A stretch of 64,000 bases of DNA from Sphingomonas gei (GTDB taxonomy: Bacteria > Pseudomonadota > Alphaproteobacteria > Sphingomonadales > Sphingomonadaceae). Of the stretch, positions 56,566-64,000 are shown one piece after another (the stretch's first letter is position 1; each line of letters opens with the position of its first letter). A program made the translations under genes and the position numbers. Under the pieces are notes generated by a model. The model was given only the letters and a program-made list of their open reading frames with translations, ran no database searches and had not been told where the DNA came from. The stretch is from contig NZ_SRXT01000001.1 in the NCBI RefSeq assembly GCF_004792685.1, positions 558,001-622,000 of the forward strand. The letters are read 5' to 3'.

Positions 56566-57057
56566 ATGGCCGAGAAGCAGACTTCGCTTCAGGACCTGTT
56601 CCTCAACTCGCTCCGGCGCTCGAAAGTGCCGGTCACGATGTTCCTCGTGAAAGGCGTCAAGCTTCAGGGCATCGTCACCTGGTTCGATAATTTTTCGGTG
56701 CTGCTCCGCCGCGACGGCCAGTCGCAGCTGATCTACAAGCATGCGATCTCGACGATCATGCCCGCCGGCCCGATCGATCTCGCCACGCTCCTCGAAGCGG
56801 CGGGAGAATTCCAGCACAAGAACCCGGTTCTGCAGGAAATCTTCCTCAATGCGGTGCGCAAGCAGCAGGAAAACGTCACGATGTTCCTGGTCAACGGCGT
56901 GATGCTGCAGGGCCAGATCGCCGCATTCGACCTGTTCTGCATGCTGCTCCAGCGCGAGGGCATGGCGCAATTGGTCTACAAGCATGCCGTCTCGACGGTC
57001 CAGCCGGCGCACCCGCTCAACCTGGCCGAGGAAACAACTGCGCCCGACGGCGATTGA
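56566..57057 (+). CDS. hfq: Hfq with two tandem Sm-like domains
   Basis: This 163-residue RNA chaperone is twice the usual Hfq core. Domain 1 (about 7-66) has [34 protein letters not shown] and [10 protein letters not shown]. After a 20-residue linker, domain 2 (about 88-147) has [34 protein letters not shown] and [10 protein letters not shown]. Both keep the Sm2 motif YKHA.S. Domain 2 differs at likely RNA contacts: Asp-9 is Glu, the KLQG Lys is Met, and the rim pattern RR is RK. A GAAGGAAA ribosome binding site precedes ATG. The ntrX-hfq-hflX order is typical of alphaproteobacteria. Confidence 0.93.
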   Translation: MAEKQTSLQDLFLNSLRRSKVPVTMFLVKGVKLQGIVTWFDNFSVLLRRDGQSQLIYKHAISTIMPAGPIDLATLLEAAGEFQHKNPVLQEIFLNAVRKQQENVTMFLVNGVMLQGQIAAFDLFCMLLQREGMAQLVYKHAVSTVQPAHPLNLAEETTAPDGD

Positions 57058-57063
57058 GCATTC

Positions 57064-58356
57064 ATGTCCACAGGTTTTGACCGCGACGCCGACGAATTTG
57101 CCCGCGGTGCGCGCGCGATTGTCGTCTACCCGGAAATGGGCGCCAGTTCGCGCGACGCCGACGCGCGCCTCGAAGAGACTGCGGGGCTTGCCGCGGCGAT
57201 CGGCGTCGAAGTGCGCGAGAAGCTCGCGGTCAAATTGCGCCAGCCCAAGCCGGGGACCTTGATCGGTTCGGGCCAGGTCGAGGCGATCGCCGAAACCGTT
57301 CGCGATCAGGAACTTCAACTCGCGGTCTTCGATGCGGCCTTGACCCCGGTGCAGCAGCGCAACCTCGAAACCGCGCTCAAGTGCAAGGTGATCGACCGCA
57401 CCGGGCTGATCCTCGAGATCTTCGGCGAGCGCGCGCGCACCGCCGAGGGGCGACTGCAGGTCGAGCTCGCGCATCTCGATTACCAGGCGGGCCGGCTGGT
57501 GCGCAGCTGGACCCATCTCGAGCGCCAGCGCGGCGGCTTCGGCTTTCTCGGCGGCCCGGGCGAGACCCAGATCGAGGCCGATCGCCGACTGATTCGCGAC
57601 CGCATGGCGCGGCTCAAGAAGGAGCTCGACCAGGTCTCGCGCACACGGACCTTGCACCGCGACCGGCGCCAGCGGGCGCCCTGGCCGGTGATTGCGCTGG
57701 TCGGCTATACCAACGCTGGAAAGTCTACGCTTTTCAACAGGTTAACTGGCGCTGACGTCATGGCGGAGAATTTGCTCTTCGCGACGCTGGACCCGACCTT
57801 GCGACAGATTTCGCTGCCGGGGATCGACAAGGCGATCCTGTCCGACACGGTGGGGTTCGTCTCCGAGCTGCCGACCCAGCTGGTCGCGGCGTTCAAGGCG
57901 ACGCTGGAGGAAGTGGTGTCGGCGGATCTCCTCATCCACGTCCGCGACGTGGCGCATCCCGACAGCGAGGCGCAGCGCGCCGATGTCGAGAAGGTGCTGA
58001 GCGAGATCGGCGTGGCCGAGGCGACGCCGCGCTTCGAGGCGTGGAACAAGCTCGACCTGCTCGACGAGGAGCGGCGCGCGCAATTGCTCGAGGATGCCGG
58101 CAAGCGCGAGGACGTGATGCCGCTCTCGTCGTTGACGGGGGAGGGCGTGGATGCGCTGATCGCCACGGTTGCGACTCGGCTGACCGCGGGGCATCGGCGC
58201 TTCTGGATCACGCTGGCCTCGGGCGACGGCGCGGGCGCGGCGTGGCTCCACCAGCATGGCGAAGTCGTCGAGCAGCGGATCGAGGACGATCAGGCGCTGT
58301 ACGAAGTGCGGATGGCGCCGGGGGATTATGAGCGGTTTCTGACGCGGCAGGGCTGA
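57064..58356 (+). CDS. hflX: HflX ribosome-splitting GTPase
   Basis: This 430-residue GTPase splits or rescues stalled ribosomes. An N-terminal HflX domain (GTLIGSGQVEAIAETV, VIDRTGLILEIFGERARTAEG and QVELAHLDYQAGRLVRSW) precedes the G domain with G1 GYTNAGKSTLFNRL, DTVGFVSELPTQLV and NKLDLL. It starts 6 bases after hfq. Confidence 0.94.
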   Translation: MSTGFDRDADEFARGARAIVVYPEMGASSRDADARLEETAGLAAAIGVEVREKLAVKLRQPKPGTLIGSGQVEAIAETVRDQELQLAVFDAALTPVQQRNLETALKCKVIDRTGLILEIFGERARTAEGRLQVELAHLDYQAGRLVRSWTHLERQRGGFGFLGGPGETQIEADRRLIRDRMARLKKELDQVSRTRTLHRDRRQRAPWPVIALVGYTNAGKSTLFNRLTGADVMAENLLFATLDPTLRQISLPGIDKAILSDTVGFVSELPTQLVAAFKATLEEVVSADLLIHVRDVAHPDSEAQRADVEKVLSEIGVAEATPRFEAWNKLDLLDEERRAQLLEDAGKREDVMPLSSLTGEGVDALIATVATRLTAGHRRFWITLASGDGAGAAWLHQHGEVVEQRIEDDQALYEVRMAPGDYERFLTRQG

Positions 58357-58672
58357 ACGCGGAATTTGCGGACGCGGGAAACGCGTTTTGCGCGCGAGGT
58401 GCGGTTGTCGCGCATTTGCGAGGGGAATGTGGAACAACATGCCGCCGAAGTTGACAGTGTGACGCTTTGCGGATTCTGCATTCCAGGGCGTGGCGACGAC
58501 GGCCAAACACCGTCATCCCGGCGAAAGCCGGGATCCCGGTTATTTGGCGATGACCTGATTGGCTCTGGGCCCCGGCCTCCGCCGGGGTGACGAAAGGGGG
58601 CGTGTGGGGGCAGCTCTACGGTTCAAAGGGCGGGGCTGGTGGCCAGCGCCGGTCAGTCGAGCAGGCGAAACC
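58357..58672. other. Gap with repeats, no gene
   Basis: This 316-base stretch lies between hflX and the decayed phosphatase gene. It holds a repeat element (58511-58592) and otherwise only short overlapping frames without domain character. No tRNA or promoter motif was recognised. Confidence 0.6.
58511..58592. repeat. Double-hairpin repeat with CGTCA/TGACG ends
   Basis: Hairpin 1 is ATCCCGGC/GCCGGGAT with loop GAAA (58515-58534). Hairpin 2 is CCCCGGC/GCCGGGG with loop CTCC (58570-58587). The outer CGTCA (58511-58515) and TGACG (58588-58592) are inverted. The element resembles the hairpin at 9887-9912 and could be a mobile intergenic repeat, and it may also end hflX transcription. Confidence 0.65.
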
Positions 58673-58903
58673 CTACATTGCAAGCGCCGACACCGGCTGG
58701 GCAGCATGCGTATTGTTGCGACGCGCGCGCTCCATCACTACGATCAGATCGGCCCACTCGACCAATTCGCCGGTCCAGCGGATTTTCGGCATGGTGATTG
58801 GTGCCGGCTGAACTGACCTCGATCGCCGGATGGCCCGCGAAGATCTGCTCGGCGATGGGCTTCGGAGACGGTTCTGGCTGCAGACGAAGAGGAGCTTCTT
58901 CAT
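58673..58903 (-). pseudogene. Decayed low-molecular-weight phosphotyrosine phosphatase-like gene
   Basis: The frame starts MKKLLFVCSQNRLRSP, the signature of a small LMW-phosphatase-like family. A one-base loss then shifts it, and the next family-like stretch (AEQIFAGHPAIEVSSAGTNH) lies in another frame. A one-base gain near AENPL restores the original frame, giving TGELVEWADLIVVMERARRN. The usual C-terminal third is absent, as the frame ends early at 58673. Its ATG overlaps the mazG stop (TGATG), so it was once co-translated with mazG. Confidence 0.65.
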
Positions 58904-59658
58904 CAAACGCCACTGGCTTTCGCGCTTTGCCAAAGCGCTTCCTTGCCCTCCAGATCGAGCCCCGCGAACGCATCCCCTGCTTCGTCCTCCATCGCCTTGA
59001 AGCGGCGTTCGAACTTGGCATTGGCGCCGCGCAAAGCGGCTTCGGGGTCAACGCCGTGCTTGCGGGCCCAGTTGACCATTGCGAACAGTAGGTCGCCGAT
59101 CTCTTCCTCGCGCTCGTCAATGGTTTCGGCGGCTTCGACTTCGGCCAGCTCCTCGTCGATCTTGGCGCGGGCGCCGCTCGGATCGGGCCAGTCGAAGCCG
59201 GTGCGCGCGGCGCGCTTCTGGAGCTTTTCGGCGCGGAGCAAGGCGGGAAGGCCGAGCGCCACGCCGTCGAGCGCGCTTTCGTGGCCCTTGGCGCCGCGCT
59301 CCTCGGCCTTGATCTGCTCCCAGAGGTGATGGCCGCCCTCGGCTTTGCCGAGGAAGATGTGCGGGTGGCGGCGCTCCATCTTGTCGCTGATATTGTCGAT
59401 CACGTCGGGAAGCGCGAAATGCCCCGCCTCCTCGGCAATGCGGCTGTGGAACACGACCTGGAGCAGCAGATCGCCGAGCTCGTCCTTGAGCTCGGCCATG
59501 TCGCCGCGCTCGATCGCGTCGGCGACTTCATACGCCTCCTCGATCGTATAGGGGGCGATCGTCTCGAAGGTCTGGACCGTATCCCATTCGCAACCGGTCT
59601 TGGGATCGCGCAGCCGCGCCATGATCGAGACGAGGCGGTCGATATTCACTTGGCGCAT
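58903..59658 (-). CDS. mazG: Nucleoside triphosphate pyrophosphohydrolase MazG
   Basis: This 251-residue protein starts at ATG 59658 (MRQVNIDRLVSIM). Two MazG folds are visible: GCEWDTVQTFETIAPYTIEE with LKDELGDLLLQVVFHS, and KIDEELAEVEAAE with REEEIGDLLFAMVNWARKHG. The E..E...E..D metal sites of both are complete. MazG hydrolyses NTPs and acts in nucleotide pool cleaning and (p)ppGpp levels. Downstream lies the decayed phosphatase gene, coupled by TGATG. Confidence 0.93.
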   Translation of the reverse strand: MRQVNIDRLVSIMARLRDPKTGCEWDTVQTFETIAPYTIEEAYEVADAIERGDMAELKDELGDLLLQVVFHSRIAEEAGHFALPDVIDNISDKMERRHPHIFLGKAEGGHHLWEQIKAEERGAKGHESALDGVALGLPALLRAEKLQKRAARTGFDWPDPSGARAKIDEELAEVEAAETIDEREEEIGDLLFAMVNWARKHGVDPEAALRGANAKFERRFKAMEDEAGDAFAGLDLEGKEALWQSAKASGV

Positions 59659-59744
59659 GCTCAGGGGGCTCTTCTCGGGCGGGAACGGGTGCCCAGCATA
59701 GCGCCGCCGCCGCGCTGCCGCCACCGCGCGGATCCCGCCTCAGC

Positions 59745-60020
59745 TCATGCGCGCCAGGCGCCGCCCCAGCCGAAATCGCCCGCGGCGATCGCGGCCTGGG
59801 TGCGGTTGCGGACGTTGAGCTTGCGCATCACTGCGGTCATGTGAACCTTGACCGTGGCCTCGGCGATGCCGAGCTCGTACGCGATCTGCTTGTTCAGCAG
59901 CCCCGAATGGACGCAACGCAGGACTTCCATCTGGGTCGGCGTGAGCCGCGGCGGTGGGCAGGGAGGCATGGGCCTCCGCTCGTGATCGAGACTGTCATGC
60001 AGATCCATCGCGGCATGCAT
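59745..60020 (-). CDS. Single-domain LuxR-type regulator
   Basis: This 91-residue protein starts at ATG 60020, with GGAGAGG upstream. After a short Asp/His/Pro-rich start it has only a GerE HTH: LTPTQMEVLRCVHSGLLNKQ, IAYELGIAEATVKVHMTAVM and RKLNVRNRTQAAI. No receiver or ligand domain is present, so it is either a stand-alone DNA-binding regulator or works with partners. About 200 bases upstream hold no gene and may carry its control region. Confidence 0.8.
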   Translation of the reverse strand: MHAAMDLHDSLDHERRPMPPCPPPRLTPTQMEVLRCVHSGLLNKQIAYELGIAEATVKVHMTAVMRKLNVRNRTQAAIAAGDFGWGGAWRA

Positions 60021-60227
60021 AGTACCTCTCCTGTTCGCGTCCGATTTTGAAGGCGATCATCGGCTTATGCCGAAAACGCCTTGGGATACGTTAACGCTAA
60101 CAATACCGGAATCAGTCAGACAGGTTCAAGCGATATTTTGCTGGCAGCGTTGTCAACGTGCGAAAAAAGCGCGTGATACTGCGGCTTACCCAGTAGAACG
60201 GCGCTTGAAACCTGTCTGACAGCTTTG

Positions 60228-60776
60228 TCAGAGAGCAGGATGCCGCGCCGATCCGCCCGGCAATTGCGCCAGGATGAGGTCGCGCAGCAATAAGGGCTGA
60301 CTTTCATCGGCGAAGATGATCGAGTCGGCTTCGTCCAGCGGTCGTTCGAGCGTGGCCAATTGGCTGTCGAGGAGAGTGGCCGGCATGAAATGTCCGCCGC
60401 GATCGGTCAGTCGCTGCAGCAGTTGCGCGCGTGGAATGTCGAGCAGGACGAAGCGAGCCGGCCGACCGATCGTCGCGCGCAGCCGGTCGCGATAGGATCT
60501 GCGCAGCGCCGAGCAGGCAGTGACGGCGGCGCCATGCTCGGCAATCGCACGGGCAGTGGCCGCGCCGAGGCGCTCGAGCCACGGCCAGCGATCCATATCG
60601 TCGAGCGGCTGGCCGCTGCGCATCTTGGCGACTGCCTCGGGTGCGTGAAAATCGTCGCCGTCGAGGAACGGGCAATGCAGGGCCTCGGCGAGGAGCGCTC
60701 CCAAAGTGGTTTTTCCGCAACCACTGACGCCCATCACGACGATTGCCAGCGGGGCGGAGTCAGGGGGTGGCGGCAA
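60228..60776 (-). CDS. gntK: Gluconokinase
   Basis: This 182-residue kinase phosphorylates gluconate to 6-phosphogluconate. Walker A is MGVSGCGKTTLGALLAEAL, then FLDGDDFHAPEAVAKMRSG, LDDMDRWPWLERL, CSALRRSYRDRLR and GHFMPATLLDSQLATLE. The best start is a TTG at 60776, with GAGG upstream; the frame is open to 61037 but runs into the opposite gene. It is divergent from the large exported protein gene 161 bp away, and gluconate may link them. Confidence 0.9.
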   Translation of the reverse strand: MPPPPDSAPLAIVVMGVSGCGKTTLGALLAEALHCPFLDGDDFHAPEAVAKMRSGQPLDDMDRWPWLERLGAATARAIAEHGAAVTACSALRRSYRDRLRATIGRPARFVLLDIPRAQLLQRLTDRGGHFMPATLLDSQLATLERPLDEADSIIFADESQPLLLRDLILAQLPGGSARHPAL

Positions 60777-60937
60777 GTCGGCGTCCTCAGCAGCCGGGCG
60801 GCTCCCGGGCTCACACCGCGGGCGATGCTGCCGGGCTTTCTGGATCGGCGCCCCTCGGCTGGAAACTACGACCTTGGTCGCACGTGCCTCACACGGGAGC
60901 GCGGGGTAGCCACGCTGGTCACGCGAAGGAGAATAGG

Positions 60938-63900
60938 ATGGAGATGCGCTGCGTATGGGCCGGGTTGCTCGCGGCAACCGCGCTGACCCTTCCGGCCACG
61001 GCCCAGGCACAAGGCGCATCGGTGTTCCCGACCGCACCTGCCGAACCCGGCGCGGTCACCGTCAAGGCCGCTGGCGACGGCAAAGCCGACGACACCGCCG
61101 CGATCCAGCAGGCGTTCGACCAGGCGCGCGGCAAGACCGGGCACGGCATGGTGTTCCTGCCTTCGGGCAGATATCGCATCACCCGCAGCTTGATCGTGCC
61201 GGCAGGCGTGCGGGTCTATGGCGTCGGGGCCACCCGCCCGGTGATCCTGCTCGGGGCGAGCACGCCCGGGTTCCAGCAGGGCGTCTCGACGATGATCGTG
61301 TTCGGCGGCGAGGCGCAATATCAGACGGGTCCGGTGCCGGTGCCGGTGCCGACGATCGTGCCGCGCGACAAGGTGGTGCGCGATGCCCATTCGGGCACCT
61401 TCTATTCGTCGATGCGCAATGTCGACATCGAGATCGGCGAGGGAAATCCGGCCGCAGCCGGGGTGCGCTTCCGCATGGCGCAGCATGCCTTTCTGAGCGA
61501 CATGGAGTTTCGCCTGGGGACCGCCTTTGCCGGGGTGTACCAGGCGGGCAACGTCATCGAGAACGTCCATTTCAGGGGAGGGCGCTACGGCATCGTCACC
61601 GAGAAGACGTCGCCGGCGTGGCAGTTCACCCTGATCGATTCGACCTTCGACGGGCAGAGCGATGCGGCGATCCGCGAGCATGAAGTCGATTTGACTCTGG
61701 TCAATGTCGCGATCCGCAACACCCCGGTGGGGATCGAGATCGACCGCGGCTATAGCGACTCGCTGTGGGGCAAGGATGTGCGGTTCGAGAAGGTCAGCCG
61801 CGCGGCAGTGGTGATCTCGAACGAGAACAACGTGTTCACCCAGATCGGGTTCGAGAATGCGCTCGCGGTCGACAGCCCGGTGTTCGCGCGGTTTCGCGAC
61901 AGCGGGCGGACGATCGACGGCAAGGGCAAGGCGTACAAAGTCGCGTCCTTCTCCTACGGGCTGAGCGTGCCCGAGCTGGGGCAGATGGGCAATTATGCGA
62001 CCGAGGCGGATATCCGGCCGCTGCGCGCGATGCCGAAGCGGCGCGCGCCTGCGATCCGGGCGCTGCCCAAAATGGCCGAATGGGTCGATGTGCGCGGCCT
62101 CGGCGTGGTCGGCGACGGCGCTGCGGACGATACCGCCGCGATCCAGCGCGCGATCGACACGCGGCGCGTGCTCTATTTCCCGGCGGGCTTCTACAAAGTC
62201 ACCGACCGGCTCAAGCTGCGCGCCGACACGGTGCTGATCGGGCTGCATCCGGCGATGACTCAGCTCTACATCCCCGACGATAATCCGCGGCATGCGGGAT
62301 TGGGCAGCGTGCTGCCGATCCTCGAGACCCCGCGCGGCGGCGACAACATCCTGTCGGGGCTCGGGCTGTTCACCGGGCGGGTGAACCCGCGGGCGTCGGC
62401 CCTGCTGTGGCGCTCGGGCGAGCACAGCTTGGTCGAGGACGTCAAGATCATGGGCGGCGGCGGGACGCCCACCGCTGATGGCAAGCCGCTCGGCACGCTG
62501 TCGGCGCGGAGCGGCGATCCGGTATCCGACGGGCGGATGGACGCGCAATATCCGAGCATCTGGGTGACCGACGGCGGCGGCGGCACCTTCGCCGATGTAT
62601 GGAGCCCCAATACCTTCGCTTCGGCGGGGTTCACGGTGACCAACACCAGCACGCCGGGCCATGTCTACGAGATGTCGGTCGAGCATCATGCGCGCAACGA
62701 GTTCGTGCTCGACAATGTCCAGAACTGGGAGTTCCTCGCGCCGCAGACCGAGCAGGAAGTCGCCGACGGGCCCAACGCCGTCGGGCTCGAGATCCGCAAT
62801 TCGCGCAACCTGTTGTTCGCCAATTATCACGGCTATCGGGTGACGCGCAGCTATGCCCCGCAGCGCAGCGCCGTGCGGCTGTTCAACTCGAGCGACATCC
62901 GCTTCCGCAATGTCCATGTGAACGCCGAGAGCGGCTATGCGAGCTGCGACGACGAAGGCTGCGGGACCTTCCTGCGCGCGAGCAAATATCCGTTCGACAA
63001 TGCGATCGAGGATGTGACGCGCGGGCTTCTCGTCCGCGAGCGCGAGTTTGCGAAGCTCGATATCGGGCCGGCCGAGCGGGCCATCGCGGCGCGGGTGCCG
63101 AATGCGGTGCCAGTCGACAAGGTCGCGGAGGGGTTCTGGTCGATATCGGGCGCGGCGGTGGACGCGAAGGGCGCGCTCTATTTCATCGACCGAAGATTCC
63201 AGCGGATCCATCGGTTCACCGAAGCCAAGGGGCTCGAGGTGGTGCGCGATCATGCGCTCGATCCGGTCAATCTGGCGGTCGATGCATCGGGGAATCTGCT
63301 GGTGCTGTCGTCGCTCGGGCCGAAGGGCGGAGTCTATTCGCTCGATCCGGACGCGCCCGCGGACCAGCTGAAGGTGATCGCGCCGACGCCGGTGCGCTCC
63401 CGCGCGAAGGGCAGGACGCTGCTGCCGGTCAATTGGTGGCACAATGGCGAGTTTCGCGACCAGCTCGATCCGCAGAGCCATCAGTTCGCCACGCTCGCCG
63501 AGATGTTCGCGCGCGAGGCCGGTACGGCCAAGCCGCAGGAATATGTCTCGCCCGACGGCAGCCTGGCGCTGCCGGCGTTCCGCGTCTGGCAGCAGGGGCC
63601 GATCGACCATGTCGGCTGGCGCTGGTCGAACGGGCTCAACGCCAATGGGCTGGTGAGCGGGCGGCAGGGCGAGCGGCTGTTCGTCACCAACGGGTCGGAG
63701 AACGTCACTTATAGCGGCGCGGTGGGCGCTGGGGGCACGCTGACCGACCTCAAGCCCTTCGCCAATCGCGGCGGCGAGAGCGTCGCGGTCGACGACCAGG
63801 GCCGTGTCTTCGTCGCGAACGGCCAGGTGTTCGTCTACGCCGTCGACGGGAAGGAAGCCGGGCGGATCGACGTTCCCGAGCGGCCGCTGCAGATCCTGTT

Positions 63901-63967
63901 CGGCGGGCCCGACCGACGCACCTTGTTCATCCTGACTCACCACGCGCTCTACGCGGCGCGGCCTTAG
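60938..63967 (+). CDS. Exported double beta-helix protein with C-terminal propeller-like domain
   Basis: ATG at 60938 follows AAGGAG and gives 1009 residues with a signal peptide (AGLLAATALTLPATAQAQG). Two pectate-lyase-3/GH28-type beta-helix units start GDGKADDTAAIQQAFDQARG (near residue 50) and GDGAADDTAAIQRAIDTRRV (near residue 395), the arrangement found in GH55-like glucanases. From about 690 a propeller-like part resembling SMP-30/gluconolactonase proteins follows (FWSISGAAVDAKGALYFIDR, DPVNLAVDASGNLLVLS). It probably binds or cuts a polysaccharide outside the cell. Catalytic residues are not identified. It is divergent from gntK. Confidence 0.75.
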   Translation: MEMRCVWAGLLAATALTLPATAQAQGASVFPTAPAEPGAVTVKAAGDGKADDTAAIQQAFDQARGKTGHGMVFLPSGRYRITRSLIVPAGVRVYGVGATRPVILLGASTPGFQQGVSTMIVFGGEAQYQTGPVPVPVPTIVPRDKVVRDAHSGTFYSSMRNVDIEIGEGNPAAAGVRFRMAQHAFLSDMEFRLGTAFAGVYQAGNVIENVHFRGGRYGIVTEKTSPAWQFTLIDSTFDGQSDAAIREHEVDLTLVNVAIRNTPVGIEIDRGYSDSLWGKDVRFEKVSRAAVVISNENNVFTQIGFENALAVDSPVFARFRDSGRTIDGKGKAYKVASFSYGLSVPELGQMGNYATEADIRPLRAMPKRRAPAIRALPKMAEWVDVRGLGVVGDGAADDTAAIQRAIDTRRVLYFPAGFYKVTDRLKLRADTVLIGLHPAMTQLYIPDDNPRHAGLGSVLPILETPRGGDNILSGLGLFTGRVNPRASALLWRSGEHSLVEDVKIMGGGGTPTADGKPLGTLSARSGDPVSDGRMDAQYPSIWVTDGGGGTFADVWSPNTFASAGFTVTNTSTPGHVYEMSVEHHARNEFVLDNVQNWEFLAPQTEQEVADGPNAVGLEIRNSRNLLFANYHGYRVTRSYAPQRSAVRLFNSSDIRFRNVHVNAESGYASCDDEGCGTFLRASKYPFDNAIEDVTRGLLVREREFAKLDIGPAERAIAARVPNAVPVDKVAEGFWSISGAAVDAKGALYFIDRRFQRIHRFTEAKGLEVVRDHALDPVNLAVDASGNLLVLSSLGPKGGVYSLDPDAPADQLKVIAPTPVRSRAKGRTLLPVNWWHNGEFRDQLDPQSHQFATLAEMFAREAGTAKPQEYVSPDGSLALPAFRVWQQGPIDHVGWRWSNGLNANGLVSGRQGERLFVTNGSENVTYSGAVGAGGTLTDLKPFANRGGESVAVDDQGRVFVANGQVFVYAVDGKEAGRIDVPERPLQILFGGPDRRTLFILTHHALYAARP

Positions 63968-64000
63968 GGCGTTTCAAAATCCCCCTCCCGCTTAGGGAGG

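Noticed and set aside
60866..63943. Minus-strand frame of 1025 codons opposite the exported beta-helix protein
   Set aside because: An antisense shadow; its product is Arg/Asp/His-rich without domains, while the plus strand has signal peptide, ribosome binding site and two family motifs.

Overview
The window looks like a piece of an alphaproteobacterial chromosome, most likely Sphingomonas or a close Sphingomonadaceae relative. It is GC-rich and densely packed, with many ATGA stop/start overlaps. It carries alphaproteobacterial gene orders such as dusB-ntrB-ntrC-ntrY-ntrX-hfq-hflX-mazG, lipA followed by a COQ10-like gene, a fused ispDF, hdaA-ppk-ppx, and trpF-trpB-trpA-accD-folC. No rRNA, tRNA, CRISPR array, prophage or intact insertion sequence was seen.

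Left edge (1-3.4 kb): a cut-off small HTH-like gene, about 1.2 kb with no convincing gene, then a visibly AT-richer patch with three unusual genes. Two of these are joined by an ATGA overlap and look like an exported PD-(D/E)xK-type nuclease effector with its immunity partner. 3.4-17.8 kb: a UvrD/PcrA helicase, a PiT phosphate transporter with a PhoB-box-like site, an MHS-family transporter, rsmD and an RluB-type pseudouridine synthase with a long basic repetitive tail, a lone receiver protein, a Rieske oxygenase, an AmpG-like permease with a TPR protein, and small conserved genes.

17.8-34 kb: folC-accD-trpA-[78-aa gene]-trpB-trpF-GNAT on the minus strand, where an extra small gene sits in the trp operon joined by ATGA at both ends. 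Next come a divergent NmrA/AraC pair, an LprI-like protein, pyrF-lapA, a patatin-like lipase with an EEP nuclease, a broken MmcQ/YjbR gene and purN-purM. 33-48 kb: a secreted protein, hdaA, ppk-ppx, an I78 inhibitor with rnd, an uncharacterised coupled pair, aspS, a membrane protein, GNAT, ppk2, carbonic anhydrase, lipA and its COQ10-like partner, and cinA.

48-64 kb: ispDF, dusB and the ntrBC-ntrYX nitrogen-sensing cluster, followed by an Hfq made of two tandem Sm-like domains, hflX, a decayed phosphatase gene once coupled to mazG, a single-domain LuxR regulator, gluconokinase and a 1009-aa exported beta-helix/propeller protein. Inverted-repeat intergenic elements are scattered at 9.9, 19.2, 27.7, 33.1, 38.8 and 58.5 kb. 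The strongest candidates for new biology are the tandem Hfq, the effector/immunity-like pair and the immunity-like gene inside the trp operon.
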